Under the pieces are notes generated by a model. That model did no database searches, had not been told where the DNA came from, and saw nothing but the letters and a program-made list of their open reading frames with translations. Shown here in pieces: positions 50,065 through 58,774 of a stretch of DNA of 64,000 nt; position 1 is the first letter of the stretch, and each line of letters opens with the position of its first letter. The stretch is from JBJMLO01 sp045805265. GTDB taxonomy: Bacteria; Actinomycetota; UBA4738; JACQTL01. The stretch is taken from positions 1-64,000 of the forward strand of contig JBJMLO010000030.1 in NCBI GenBank assembly GCA_045805265.1, in the 5' to 3' direction. The position numbers and the translations under genes were made by a program.

Positions 50065-51923
50065 GCGAGGTCTCCGGTTCGGGTGGGCAGCTGGCCAGGG
50101 CTCGAGAGGCGCTCCGGCCGATCGGCCGGACGCTGTTCTCGGAGCCGTTCGAACAGGGACGCCTCCGCATCGCGGGCGTGCCGGCCATCGAGCGGCAGCT
50201 GGGAGTCGGCGCGATCGTCGTCCTCGCCGGGATGCTCCTCGTGTTGCTCGTCGGCGACGCCTTCCGCCAAGCCACGCTCGCTCGCCTGAACGACCTCGAC
50301 GACCGGTGGACGTTCGTCCCTCTCACGCTGCTGCCCTTCGCGGTCGTCGCGCTCGTGGTCGGGTGGCTCGTGTTCCTGTGGGGCGCGATGCGGGGGACCG
50401 TCTGGGTGGCCCTGGCCGGGGGGGTCGTGCACCTGCTGGTGAACGGGACGATCGGCCGCGTCTCGAGCGGCGGCCTCACGGAGTCGACGATCTCCCGCAT
50501 CGGGCCGGCGGTCGATCGGGCCGGATACTTCGCCGTGTTCGGCGTCGTCGTGGTGTTCGCCCTCGTGAACCTGCGCCCGTCATGGGGTCGCCGGGCCCGC
50601 TACGTCGCGCTCCCGCTGCTGGCCGGCTCGCTCGCCGCGATGTACGGGGCGGTACTGCTGCTCGCGCTGGAGAACATCACCCACGGGTTCCCGGCCCTGG
50701 CGTCGCTCGTGCTGGGCGACAACGTGGACGGCATCTCCACGATGCTGCAGCCGATGATCCTGCTGTCCGCCGTGGTCCTGGTGGACTTCTCCTACAACGT
50801 TGCGACGGCCGCGACGGCGCCCGGGCTCGAGCTTCGCGGGGGGGTCGTGAAGGCCGGGCTCGCGGTGCTGATCGCGGTGAAGCTGTGGTTCGAGCTGGTC
50901 TCCCACCTCGGCGAGTGGGGCACGTACGCCCGCGTCTCCGTGGCCGGGGTGGTGTGGGTCGTGGTGTCGGCCGTCGCCTTCGCCGGTGTCGGTTTGTGGT
51001 GGCGGTCCATGCTGCGACGCCGGCGCCTGGGGGAGTCCGGCGAGGAGCGCATCAAGGAACGCATCATCTTCATCGGCATCGCGGCGGAGGTGCTCGCGCC
51101 GCTCATCGTGAACGGGTTGAACACGGCGGCGTCCGCGGTGTTCACACAGACCAACTCCCAGGGTGCCTTGCGGTTCATCGACTCAACGGAACGGTTCGTC
51201 TTCCGCAACTCGGTCACGGTGCGGGCCATCCCCTGGGTGGTCCTGCTGCTGCTCGGAGTCTGGCTGGTGCTGCGGGGACGGACGTCGGCGCGCCGTGAGC
51301 TCGGGCTCGGCCTGTTCCTGCTGGGCGCGTGGAACTCGCCGTTCTACGTCCTCGCCGCGTTCGGCATCCGGTTCCAGTACAGCAACCCGCTGCTCGACAT
51401 CGTGGTCACGACGGGGATCGCGGTGGTCCTGCTCGCGCGGTGGCGGCACATCGACCGGTTCGAGGCGGTCGCGCTCGCGGTGCTCACGGTGTTCTCCTGG
51501 GTGGCGTTCACGCGCGGCGACTTCATCTCGGCGATCGTGAGCGGGCCGCTCGCGTTCCTGGGACTGACGTCGGCCGCCGTGGTGGTGTTCGGCATCGTGT
51601 ACACGCTGCTGGCGGACTCTGCGGTCACGTCGGCGTCGACCCGGCAGTTCCCGCGGGAATCGCGGCTGTTGCTGTTCCTCGGGTTCCTCGTGCTGTCCAC
51701 GACCGTGCTGGCCTGGATCGAGATCACGCATCCGGTGTCCAACCTGCAGTTCACCGTGTCCGCGAACGGCTTCAGCGACATCGGGATCCCGTTCGCCGCA
51801 TGGCTGATCATCCGGCGGCCCGTGACGCGGCGGGAAGCGGCCGAGACCGCGCTGCCCTCGGAGGCGGCCGCCTTCGAGGTGGACGACCGGGAGCCGCCGC
51901 CCGCACCGACGTTCCACGAGTAG
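50061..51923 (+). CDS. Polytopic membrane protein, partner of the beta-propeller
   Basis: This 620-residue protein has about 12-14 hydrophobic helices, from 'GAIVVLAGMLLVLLVGDAF' (about 49-67) to 'FLGFLVLSTTVLAWIEI'. Short charged loops contain 'RRRRLGESGEERIKERI'. The C-terminal tail is acidic and proline-rich. I do not recognise a transporter or transferase family. The four-base overlap with the propeller gene indicates translational coupling and a joint function at the membrane. Confidence 0.65.
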   Translation: MSEVSGSGGQLARAREALRPIGRTLFSEPFEQGRLRIAGVPAIERQLGVGAIVVLAGMLLVLLVGDAFRQATLARLNDLDDRWTFVPLTLLPFAVVALVVGWLVFLWGAMRGTVWVALAGGVVHLLVNGTIGRVSSGGLTESTISRIGPAVDRAGYFAVFGVVVVFALVNLRPSWGRRARYVALPLLAGSLAAMYGAVLLLALENITHGFPALASLVLGDNVDGISTMLQPMILLSAVVLVDFSYNVATAATAPGLELRGGVVKAGLAVLIAVKLWFELVSHLGEWGTYARVSVAGVVWVVVSAVAFAGVGLWWRSMLRRRRLGESGEERIKERIIFIGIAAEVLAPLIVNGLNTAASAVFTQTNSQGALRFIDSTERFVFRNSVTVRAIPWVVLLLLGVWLVLRGRTSARRELGLGLFLLGAWNSPFYVLAAFGIRFQYSNPLLDIVVTTGIAVVLLARWRHIDRFEAVALAVLTVFSWVAFTRGDFISAIVSGPLAFLGLTSAAVVVFGIVYTLLADSAVTSASTRQFPRESRLLLFLGFLVLSTTVLAWIEITHPVSNLQFTVSANGFSDIGIPFAAWLIIRRPVTRREAAETALPSEAAAFEVDDREPPPAPTFHE

Positions 51924-52029
51924 GGCGCCTCCACCAACCCGGGGTGGCCCCTGTTTGTCCAGGTCGTGGATCGGGTATCTTCTCATGTTGGACGAATCCC
52001 TCCAATTCGCACAGCGAGGAGAAGCCCGG

Positions 52030-52260
52030 ATGGCGTACGAACCCGTGGACGAGGACCCGGTGGTGCACACCCCCCACGTCCATCACGAGGAACGCGGGCA
52101 CTCGCACAGGCCCGTGGCGCCGGCGCCCCCTCCGACGCCGGCGCACGATCCCACGAGCGGCTGGACGGCCTACGCGGCCGTGAAGTACGGGTTCATGCTC
52201 CTCATCACGATCGTGATCCTGTACTTCCTTGCCCGGTTCGTGATCCCGCTGTTCACCTGA
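52030..52260 (+). CDS. Small His/Pro-rich single-helix membrane protein
   Basis: This 76-residue protein has a His-rich acidic head ('PVVHTPHVHHEERGHSHRPV'), then a proline linker 'APAPPPTPAHDP' and one membrane helix ('YGFMLLITIVILYFLARFVI') at the C-terminus. The histidines could bind metal ions. ATG 52030 follows GAGGAGAAG at 52015-52023; a longer upstream frame lacks a ribosome-binding site. It ends at a strong terminator. Confidence 0.7.
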   Translation: MAYEPVDEDPVVHTPHVHHEERGHSHRPVAPAPPPTPAHDPTSGWTAYAAVKYGFMLLITIVILYFLARFVIPLFT

Positions 52261-52291
52261 TCCTGGGAGCCGACCCACCCAGGGCCGAACG

Positions 52292-52317
52292 GAGCCCCGC
52301 CGACAGCGGCGGGGCTC
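52292..52317 (+). terminator. Strong hairpin terminator
   Basis: Ten-base perfect arms gagccccgcc and ggcggggctc with loop gacagc, 31 nt after the small membrane-protein gene. Confidence 0.85.
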
Positions 52318-52370
52318 CCCCACGCCGGGCGGCCTTCGCCGCCGGGGCCGGTGGTAGGGTCCGGGGCGCC

Positions 52371-52952
52371 GTGGACACCGAGACGTCCTCCAACCGCGTC
52401 CTCACGGTGCCCAACCTCATCTCGTTCGCCCGGATCCTGCTGATCCCGGTGTTCGTCGTGCTGTTGCTGCACCACGGAACCGAGGCGGCCGGGCTGATCC
52501 TGCTGGGCTTCGTGGTCTCCACCGACTGGATCGACGGGCAGGTGGCCCGGCGAACGGGGCAGGTCTCCGAGCTCGGCAAGATCCTTGATCCCGTGGCCGA
52601 CCGGCTGGCCATCGCCGCGGCGCTCGTCGCGCTGGTGGTCCGCGACGCTTTTCCCCTGTGGGCGGCGCTGCTGATCCTCGTCCGCGACGCGGCCGTGCTC
52701 GTCGCCGCCATCGTGCTGCTCGGCCGCGACGTGCGCATCGACGTGCGGGCCATCGGCAAGATCGCCACGTTCTCGTTGATGTTCTCGGTCCCGGCGATCT
52801 CCTGGGCGAACTTCCACCTGGGCCTGGACGGTGCGCTGCTGGCGCTGGGATGGATCGCGTACTGCGCGGGCATCGTGGAGTACTACGTGGCCGTGTGGAT
52901 GTACGTCCAGGACGTGCGGGCCGCGTTGCGGGCTCGACGGGGGCCGGCCTGA
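52371..52952 (+). CDS. pgsA: CDP-alcohol phosphatidyltransferase (PgsA-like)
   Basis: This 193-residue integral membrane enzyme has the family signature D-G-x2-A-R-x8-G-x3-D-x3-D as 'DGQVARRTGQVSELGKILDP' followed by VAD. The N-terminal 'LTVPNLISFARILLIPVFVV' is typical of phosphatidylglycerophosphate synthases and relatives, which replace CMP of CDP-diacylglycerol with an alcohol. Whether the acceptor is glycerol 3-phosphate or another alcohol is not visible. GTG 52371; TAGGGT lies ten bases upstream. In M. tuberculosis a pgsA gene also lies near gcvH and garA. Confidence 0.92.
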   Translation: MDTETSSNRVLTVPNLISFARILLIPVFVVLLLHHGTEAAGLILLGFVVSTDWIDGQVARRTGQVSELGKILDPVADRLAIAAALVALVVRDAFPLWAALLILVRDAAVLVAAIVLLGRDVRIDVRAIGKIATFSLMFSVPAISWANFHLGLDGALLALGWIAYCAGIVEYYVAVWMYVQDVRAALRARRGPA

Positions 52953-53005
52953 CCGGCGGTCACAACGGGCCGGATCGCCTCGAATGTCCGGCTCCGGCCC
53001 CCGGC

Positions 53006-53011
53006 TATGAT
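53006..53011 (+). promoter_or_regulatory. -10 box of the nucleotidyltransferase-PMM fusion gene
   Basis: TATGAT, eight bases, then ATG 53020. Confidence 0.6.
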
Positions 53012-53019
53012 GGCCCGCG

Positions 53020-55521
53020 ATGAAGGCCGTCGTGATGGCGGGCGGACAGGGCACCCGCCTGCGCCCCCTGACCTCCAACCAGCCGAAGCCCATGCTGCCG
53101 ATCGTCGGCGAGCCGATGATGCAGCACATCCTCCGCCTGCTCCGGCGCCACGGGTTCACCGACGTCGTCGTGACGGTGCAGTTCCTGGCCAGCGTGGTCC
53201 GGAACTTCTTCGGCGACGGATCCGACCTCGACCTCAACCTCACCTACGCCACGGAGGAGCAGCCCCTCGGGACCGCCGGGAGCGTGAAGAACGCGGAGTC
53301 CTGGCTCACCGAGACGTTCCTCGTGATCTCCGGCGACGCCGTGACCGACTTCGACCTGACCGAGGCGGTCCGGTACCACCGGGAGAAGCGCGCCGCGGTG
53401 ACGGTGCTCCTGCAGCGCGTGCCCGACCCCCTCGAGTTCGGCATCGTCATCACCGGCGAGGACGGGCGCATCGAGCGCTTCCTGGAGAAGCCCGGCTGGG
53501 GCGAGGTCTTCAGCGACCAGATCAACACGGGCATCTACGTCATCGAACCCGAGGTCCTGTCGTTCGTCCCCACCAGCGAGGAGTTCGACTTCGCCCATGA
53601 CCTGTTCCCGCTGCTGCTCGACAAGGGCATGCCGCTCTACGGCTACGTCGCCGCCGGGGAATGGACGGACGTCGGGAACCTCGACGCGTACCTCGAGGTC
53701 CACCGCGACGTGCTGGACCGAAGGGTCAAGGTGGAGATGCCCGGGTTCGAGCTGGAGGGCGGGATCGTGCTCGGCGAGGACGCCCAGATCGAGCCCGGCG
53801 CGCGGGTGCGCGGCCCGGCGTACATCGGCCAGAACAGCAGGATCGAGTCCGGTGCCGAGGTGCGCGAGCACTCGGTCCTCGGCGCCAACTGCGTGGTGAA
53901 GGCCGGCGCCTTCGTCCACCGGGCCATCGTCCACGACAACGTGTACATCGGGCCGGCGGCGTCGCTTCGGGGATGCGTAGTCGGGACCAACACCGACGTC
54001 GGCCGCGGCGCGCGCATCGACGAGGGCGCGGTGGTGGCCGATCAGTGCCGGATCGGCGAGGGGTCGGTCCTCAACCCTCAGGTGAAGGTCTACCCGTTCA
54101 AGATCGTGGAGCCGGGCGCCCTAGTCACCCAGAGCATCATCTGGGAGTCGAGGGCGACGCGGGCCTTGTTCGGAGATCGAGGAATCGCCGGGCTGGTCAA
54201 CATCGACGTGACGCCGGAGATGGCGCTGCGGCTGGCGATGGCGTTCGCTTCGTCGCTGCCGAAGCGGTCGGTGGTCGTGGCGTCGCGCGACGTGACCCGG
54301 ACCGCCCGGATCATCAAGCGGGCCATGGTCGCCGGCGCCAACGCGGCGGGCGTGGGAGTCCACGACCTCGAGCTGGCGCCCATCCCCGTCGCGCGGTTCT
54401 ATGCGCGGAGCGCGAGGGCGAACGCGGGGCTGACCGTGCGCACGGCGCCGCTCGACCCGGCCTCGGTCGAGGTCCAGTTCTTCGACGGGCGCGGCATCGA
54501 CGTCGACCCGGCGACGCAGCGGAAGATCGAGCGGATCTTCTACCGGGACGACCTCCGGCGGGCGTTCCACCACGAGATCGGCGAGCTGTCGTTCCCCGCC
54601 CGGGGGCGGGAGTACTACGTCCGGGAGATGCTGAACGTGGTCGACGCCCAGGCGGTCAAGGCCCGCCGCCCGAAGCTCGTCGTGGACTACGGCTACGGGA
54701 GCACCGTGCTGACGGGCCCGGCCGTCCTCGGCGCGCTCGGGGTCGAGGTCCTCGCGGTGAACGCCACGCTCGACGAGGAACGGGCGGTCGTGACCGAGGA
54801 GGAACAGCAGGTGCACCTCGAGGAGCTCAGCCGGCTCGTCGGCGCGAGCGGCGCCGACCTCGGGGCGATGTTCGACTCGACGGGCGAACGGCTGCGCCTG
54901 GTCGACGAGCACGGCCACGTGCTGAGCCCGGGCGAGGCCCTGCTCACCTTCATCGCGCTCGTCGCCCGGAGCACCCCCTTCCCCCGGATCGCCGTGCCCG
55001 TGGTCACCTCGCGGGTGGCCGCGGAGATCGTCCGAGAGCACGGCGGCCAGGTGGTGTGGACGAAGATCTCCGCCGCGGCACTGATGGGCGCAGCCGAGTC
55101 CCAGGGCGTCGCGTTCGCCGGCGCCGAGGGCGGCGGCTACATGTTCCCGGTGTTCCTCGCCGCGTACGACGCCATGATGAGCCTGGCCAAGCTCCTCGAG
55201 CTCCTGACCCGCCAGCAGGTCCGCCTCGGCGAGGTCATGGAGTCGCTGCCCCCGGCCCACATCGTCGAGCGCGAGGTGCCCACCGCGTGGGAGGCCAAGG
55301 GAACCGTGATGCGGCAGCTCCTCGAGCGCGTGAACGGCGACCGGGGCGACTCGGTCGACACGACCGACGGAGTCAAGGTGTACCGGGGCTCGGACTGGGC
55401 GCTCGTGGCCCCCCATCCCCAGGAACCGATCGTGCGGGTGTGGGCCGAGGCCGGATCCGACGAGGAGGCCGCCGGGCTCGCCGACGAGTACGCCGCATTG
55501 GTGGAGGACTCGAAGAAGTGA
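53020..55521 (+). CDS. NDP-sugar pyrophosphorylase fused to phosphomannomutase-like domain
   Basis: This is an 833-residue protein. Residues 1-235 are a sugar nucleotidyltransferase ('MAGGQGTRLRPLTSNQPKPM', 'LVISGDAVTDFDLTEAV', 'NTGIYVIEPEVL'), likely mannose-1-phosphate guanylyltransferase or similar. Residues 245-350 are left-handed beta-helix hexapeptides ('EGGIVLGEDAQIEPGARVRG', 'GPAYIGQNSRIESGAEV'). From about 385 a phosphohexomutase-like region follows ('FGDRGIAGLVNIDVTPEMAL', 'SKDVTRTARIIKRAM-like' segment). The phosphoserine loop (TASHNP in active mutases) is not present; 'ANAGLTVRTAPLDPASVEVQ' stands in its place, so the mutase part is probably regulatory or inactive. Such fusions are known in Actinobacteria and cyanobacteria. 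Confidence 0.9.
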   Translation: MKAVVMAGGQGTRLRPLTSNQPKPMLPIVGEPMMQHILRLLRRHGFTDVVVTVQFLASVVRNFFGDGSDLDLNLTYATEEQPLGTAGSVKNAESWLTETFLVISGDAVTDFDLTEAVRYHREKRAAVTVLLQRVPDPLEFGIVITGEDGRIERFLEKPGWGEVFSDQINTGIYVIEPEVLSFVPTSEEFDFAHDLFPLLLDKGMPLYGYVAAGEWTDVGNLDAYLEVHRDVLDRRVKVEMPGFELEGGIVLGEDAQIEPGARVRGPAYIGQNSRIESGAEVREHSVLGANCVVKAGAFVHRAIVHDNVYIGPAASLRGCVVGTNTDVGRGARIDEGAVVADQCRIGEGSVLNPQVKVYPFKIVEPGALVTQSIIWESRATRALFGDRGIAGLVNIDVTPEMALRLAMAFASSLPKRSVVVASRDVTRTARIIKRAMVAGANAAGVGVHDLELAPIPVARFYARSARANAGLTVRTAPLDPASVEVQFFDGRGIDVDPATQRKIERIFYRDDLRRAFHHEIGELSFPARGREYYVREMLNVVDAQAVKARRPKLVVDYGYGSTVLTGPAVLGALGVEVLAVNATLDEERAVVTEEEQQVHLEELSRLVGASGADLGAMFDSTGERLRLVDEHGHVLSPGEALLTFIALVARSTPFPRIAVPVVTSRVAAEIVREHGGQVVWTKISAAALMGAAESQGVAFAGAEGGGYMFPVFLAAYDAMMSLAKLLELLTRQQVRLGEVMESLPPAHIVEREVPTAWEAKGTVMRQLLERVNGDRGDSVDTTDGVKVYRGSDWALVAPHPQEPIVRVWAEAGSDEEAAGLADEYAALVEDSKK

Positions 55522-55632
55522 GCTCCCGCGCCGCGGGGTAGGCTCCCCGGCGCATCGACCGGACGCACGACCGGAGGGCACGACGACCCGGGGGCACGAC
55601 CCACCCGCGGCACGACGCATCGGAGGATCGAC

Positions 55633-56034
55633 GTGGAGTATCCGAACGACCTGCGCTACACGAAGGAGCACGAGTGGGCCCGCGCCGAGGGAGACGGGCG
55701 CGTCCGGGTCGGGATCACCGACTACGCCCAGGACGCGCTGGGTGACGTCGTGTACGTCGACATCCCCGAGACGGGGACCGAGGTCACCGCGGGCCAGCCG
55801 TTCGGAGAGGTCGAGTCCACCAAGTCCGTGTCCGACGTCTACGCTCCCGTCTCCGGCACGGTGATCGAGCGCAACGGGGCCCTGGAGGACCGGCCGGAGC
55901 TGGTCAACGAGCAGCCCTACGGGGACGGCTGGATGATCTCGATCGAGGCCGAGCCGGGATCCCTGGACGGGCTGCTCGACGCCGAGGCCTACGAGCAGTT
56001 CGTCCGGCAGGAGTCGGGCCAGGAACAGTCCTGA
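55633..56034 (+). CDS. gcvH: Glycine cleavage system H protein
   Basis: This 133-residue lipoyl carrier shuttles the aminomethyl group between P, T and L proteins. 'RYTKEHEWARAEGDGRVRVG', 'GITDYAQDALGDVVYVDIPE' and the lipoylation motif 'GEVESTKSVSDVYAPVSG' with Lys64 are present. GTG start. gcvPA and gcvPB lie 5 kb downstream, separated by regulatory and wall genes; gcvT is not in the window. Confidence 0.97.
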   Translation: MEYPNDLRYTKEHEWARAEGDGRVRVGITDYAQDALGDVVYVDIPETGTEVTAGQPFGEVESTKSVSDVYAPVSGTVIERNGALEDRPELVNEQPYGDGWMISIEAEPGSLDGLLDAEAYEQFVRQESGQEQS

Positions 56035-56112
56035 GCCGGCCTCCCCGGCGCGACGGTCGAGACCGAGGGCCGCCCGAACGCCTGGCCGAGCGCCTTCCCT
56101 GCACCCGCCTCG

Positions 56113-56140
56113 TTGACTTCGCCTGGACCTCCCGTATAGA
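56113..56140 (+). promoter_or_regulatory. Sigma70-type promoter of the garA-merR unit
   Basis: -35 TTGACT (56113-56118), 16-bp spacer, -10 TATAGA (56135-56140). It predicts a leader of about 57 nt before GTG 56204, unlike the leaderless genes elsewhere. Confidence 0.75.
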
Positions 56141-56203
56141 GTTCGTCCCCCCGCTCGAAAGCCTCGACCTTTGAGCGATGGTGACCCAACCGGGAGGCGC
56201 AGG

Positions 56204-56659
56204 GTGCTCTGTCCGAGATGTCGACATCGCAACCCGAGCGACGCCCGGTTCTGCCTGAACTGTGGCGCTCCACTGCAGGAGGACTCGACCGGGAAGTTCA
56301 GCCCGGTGGAGGTCGAGGAGGAGACCGGCGAGGAGATCGCGCTGCCCCTCGACGAGCTGCACGTCGGTCAGGCCCTGGTCGTGGTGAAGCGCGGACCCAA
56401 TGCCGGGTCGAACTTCCTGATCGACAAGGACGTGGCCACCGCCGGCCGGCACCCGGAGAGCGACATCTTCCTCGACGACGTCACGGTGTCCCGGCGCCAC
56501 GCCGACATCCGCCGCCGCGAGGGCAGGTTCTACCTCCACGACAACGGCAGCCTGAACGGCACCTACGTGAACAAGCAGCGGGTCGACGACGCCGAGCTGG
56601 GCTCGGGCGACGAGCTGCAGATCGGCAAGTTCAAGCTCGTCTTCTTCGCGGGAGAGTGA
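56204..56659 (+). CDS. garA: GarA-like FHA-domain protein with N-terminal zinc ribbon
   Basis: This 151-residue protein has an N-terminal zinc ribbon, 'CPRCRHRNPSDARFCLNCGA' (four Cys). The segment 'EDSTGKFSPVEVEEE' resembles the GarA phosphorylation region (ETTSVF), with Thr29 as possible site. The FHA domain has 'ATAGRHPESDIFLDDVTVSR' then 'RHADIRR' and 'DNGSLNGTYVNKQRV'. GarA/OdhI inhibits 2-oxoglutarate dehydrogenase and glutamate dehydrogenase until phosphorylated by Ser/Thr kinases. The position between gcvH and a MerR gene matches mycobacteria. GTG 56204 was preferred for its GGGAGG site; TTG 56171 would add 11 residues. Confidence 0.9.
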   Translation: MLCPRCRHRNPSDARFCLNCGAPLQEDSTGKFSPVEVEEETGEEIALPLDELHVGQALVVVKRGPNAGSNFLIDKDVATAGRHPESDIFLDDVTVSRRHADIRRREGRFYLHDNGSLNGTYVNKQRVDDAELGSGDELQIGKFKLVFFAGE

Positions 56660-57360
56660 TGGCCATGGCGGCGCGCACGTACATGTCGATCGGGGAGGTC
56701 CTGCTCGCGCTCAAGACGGAGTACCCGGACATCACGATCTCCAAGATCCGGTTCCTGGAGGGCGAGGGGCTCATCGAACCGGAGCGCACGCCGTCCGGAT
56801 ACCGCAAGTTCTACGAGGGCGACGTCGAGCGCCTCCGCCAGATCCTCAAGCTCCAGCGTGACGAGTACCTTCCGTTGAAGGTCATCAAGGAGCGCCTGGC
56901 CCGCCAGGACGACGGCTCCGTCCCCGAGGAGCCCCGCGAGCCGGAGTCCGAGGGGGACCTGGTCGAGCCGCCCACCGGATTGCAGATGTCCCTCGAGGAG
57001 ATGTCGAGCGCGACCGGCGTCGACCGCGAGCGCATCGAGGAGCTCGAGCGGTTCGGCATCCTCTGCCTGCACGGGTCGAACGGGGCCAAGTTCTACGACG
57101 GCGACGACTACATCGTGCTGTCGATCGTCAAGGACTTCTTCCACTACGGCCTCGAGCCCCGGCACCTCACGATGTACCGCCACTTCTCCGAGCGGGAGGC
57201 CAGCTTGTTCGAGGCGATCATCCTGCCGATGCTCCGCCAGCGGAACCCCGAGGCCCGCCGGGCCGCGGTGGACTCGCTCACCGAGCTGGCCCGCCTCTCG
57301 CGCAAGCTGAAGCAGGCCCTGCTCCGGACCAACCTGCGCCAGTACCTGCAGACGCCCTGA
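56659..57360 (+). CDS. MerR-family regulator (FtsR-like)
   Basis: This 233-residue protein has an N-terminal winged helix 'MSIGEVLLALKTEYPDITIS' then 'KIRFLEGEGLIEPERTPSGY' and 'RKFYEGDVERLRQILKLQ'. A second region from 105 includes 'SLEEMSSATGVDRERIEELE' and 'YDGDDYIVLSIVKDFFHYGL'. This matches the Rv1828/FtsR family, reported to activate ftsZ in Corynebacterium. ATG 56659 overlaps the garA stop, so the two are co-translated. Confidence 0.92.
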   Translation: MAMAARTYMSIGEVLLALKTEYPDITISKIRFLEGEGLIEPERTPSGYRKFYEGDVERLRQILKLQRDEYLPLKVIKERLARQDDGSVPEEPREPESEGDLVEPPTGLQMSLEEMSSATGVDRERIEELERFGILCLHGSNGAKFYDGDDYIVLSIVKDFFHYGLEPRHLTMYRHFSEREASLFEAIILPMLRQRNPEARRAAVDSLTELARLSRKLKQALLRTNLRQYLQTP

Positions 57361-57418
57361 GCCTCCCGATGGGACCCGCCCGCCGACCTCCCACGGCGCC
57401 GCCCGTCGCTCCGCTACG

Positions 57419-58714
57419 GTGAGGCTCGTCGTGCGCCGCCTCGTCGTCGTTCCCGCGCTCCTGGCGGTGGTGGCCTCCGGGCCGGCGGCCGTCGCGCTGC
57501 CCAAGCCGCCTCCCCCCACGCCCGTTCCGGTGCCCTGCTCGAGCCCCTCGGGCGTGTGCATCTCGCCGTCACCGTTCCCGACCGAGCTCCACACCCCGCC
57601 CCCGTCGACCGAGCCGCCAGACATCTCCGCCCGGGCGGCGGTCGTGGAGGACCTGTCGACGGGCCAGGTCCTGTTCGCCCACGACGCCGACGAGGAACGG
57701 CCCCTGGCCAGCACCACGAAGATCATGACCGCGCTGCTCGTGCTGGAGCGGAGCCGGCCCGACGACGAGGTCACGATCGGCGCCGACGCGGCCCGGGAGG
57801 GAAGCGCCGGCGCGGGGTTCTCCGAGCTGGGTCTGCACCTGGGCGAGCGGCTCACGGTCGAGGACCTGCTCTTCGCGCTGATGCTCCAGTCTTCGAACGA
57901 CGCGGCGATCGCGCTGGCCGACCACGTGTCGGGCTCGGTCGATGCCTTCGTCCACGAGATGAACGCGCGGGCCCGGGCCATGGGGCTGCACCACACCGTG
58001 TTCTTCTCGCCGAACGGGCTCGACGACCGCGGCCATTCCACCGCGCGCGAGATGGCGGCGATCACCCGGCAGGCCATGGCCCGGACCGAGTTCGCGGACG
58101 TCGTCGGGAGGAGGTTCGACACGATCCCCGCGCCGACCGGCCCCGCCCGCAGCGTGCAGAACCGCAACGTGCTCCTGTGGCTGTACCGCGGCGCCACCGG
58201 TGTGAAGACGGGATACACGACGGCGGCGGGCTTCTGCCTCGTGGCCACCGCCGAGCGGCGGGGGAGGGGAGCGGTGGCCGTGGTGCTCGACGCGCCGTCC
58301 ACCGAGGACTCCTTCGACGACGCGGCCGCCCTGCTCGACTACGCCTTCACGGGATACTCGGTGCACACCCTGGTGCGGCGGGGGCAGTCGTTCCGCCCGC
58401 TGCCGGTGGGGACGCAGCGGATCCCGGTGGAGGCGGCCGCGGGGCTCGCCCGTCTGCTGCCGGAGCCCACCGGAAGGGTGGCCCCTCGGATCAGGATCCT
58501 CCCGGGAATCCGCTCGCCGGTCGACCCCGGCCGGCGCGTGGGGACGGTCATCTTCCGCGCCGGCCAACTCCAGGTGGGGTCGGTGCCACTCGTCGCGGCC
58601 GGCCCCGCGACCGGGACCGGAGGCGCGGGCGACGGCGAGGAGCCCTGGTGGGCGCGGGGGTTGAGCTCGCTCGCGCGGTTCTCGGTCGACACCCTGTTCG
58701 GCCTGTTCGGCTGA
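57419..58714 (+). CDS. D-alanyl-D-alanine carboxypeptidase
   Basis: This 431-residue penicillin-binding protein trims peptidoglycan stem peptides. The signal peptide is at about 1-26, followed by a proline-rich linker to 65. The catalytic motifs are Ser98-T-T-Lys101 in 'LASTTKIMTALLVLERS', Ser158-S-Asn160 in 'LMLQSSNDAAIALADHV' and 'TGVKTGYTTAAGFCL' (KTG). Other matches are 'ARAMGLHHTVFFSPNGLDDR' and 'FDDAAALLDYAF'. The C-terminal end ('ARFSVDTLFGLFG') may associate with the membrane. GTG 57419 overlaps a TACGGT box; GTG 57431 is an alternative start. Confidence 0.94.
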   Translation: MRLVVRRLVVVPALLAVVASGPAAVALPKPPPPTPVPVPCSSPSGVCISPSPFPTELHTPPPSTEPPDISARAAVVEDLSTGQVLFAHDADEERPLASTTKIMTALLVLERSRPDDEVTIGADAAREGSAGAGFSELGLHLGERLTVEDLLFALMLQSSNDAAIALADHVSGSVDAFVHEMNARARAMGLHHTVFFSPNGLDDRGHSTAREMAAITRQAMARTEFADVVGRRFDTIPAPTGPARSVQNRNVLLWLYRGATGVKTGYTTAAGFCLVATAERRGRGAVAVVLDAPSTEDSFDDAAALLDYAFTGYSVHTLVRRGQSFRPLPVGTQRIPVEAAAGLARLLPEPTGRVAPRIRILPGIRSPVDPGRRVGTVIFRAGQLQVGSVPLVAAGPATGTGGAGDGEEPWWARGLSSLARFSVDTLFGLFG

Positions 58715-58760
58715 GCCGGTCCCCGGTGCGCCGTGGGGATGCCCGGCGGGAGACGGGCGG

Positions 58761-58766
58761 TAGACT
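58761..58766 (+). promoter_or_regulatory. -10 box of hpt
   Basis: TAGACT, eight bases, then ATG 58775. Confidence 0.6.
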
Positions 58767-58774
58767 GCGCCGCG

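Noticed and set aside
54121..56232. 703-codon minus-strand open frame over the PMM region and gcvH
   Set aside because: It covers gcvH and the fusion gene in antisense and reads as basic low-complexity sequence.
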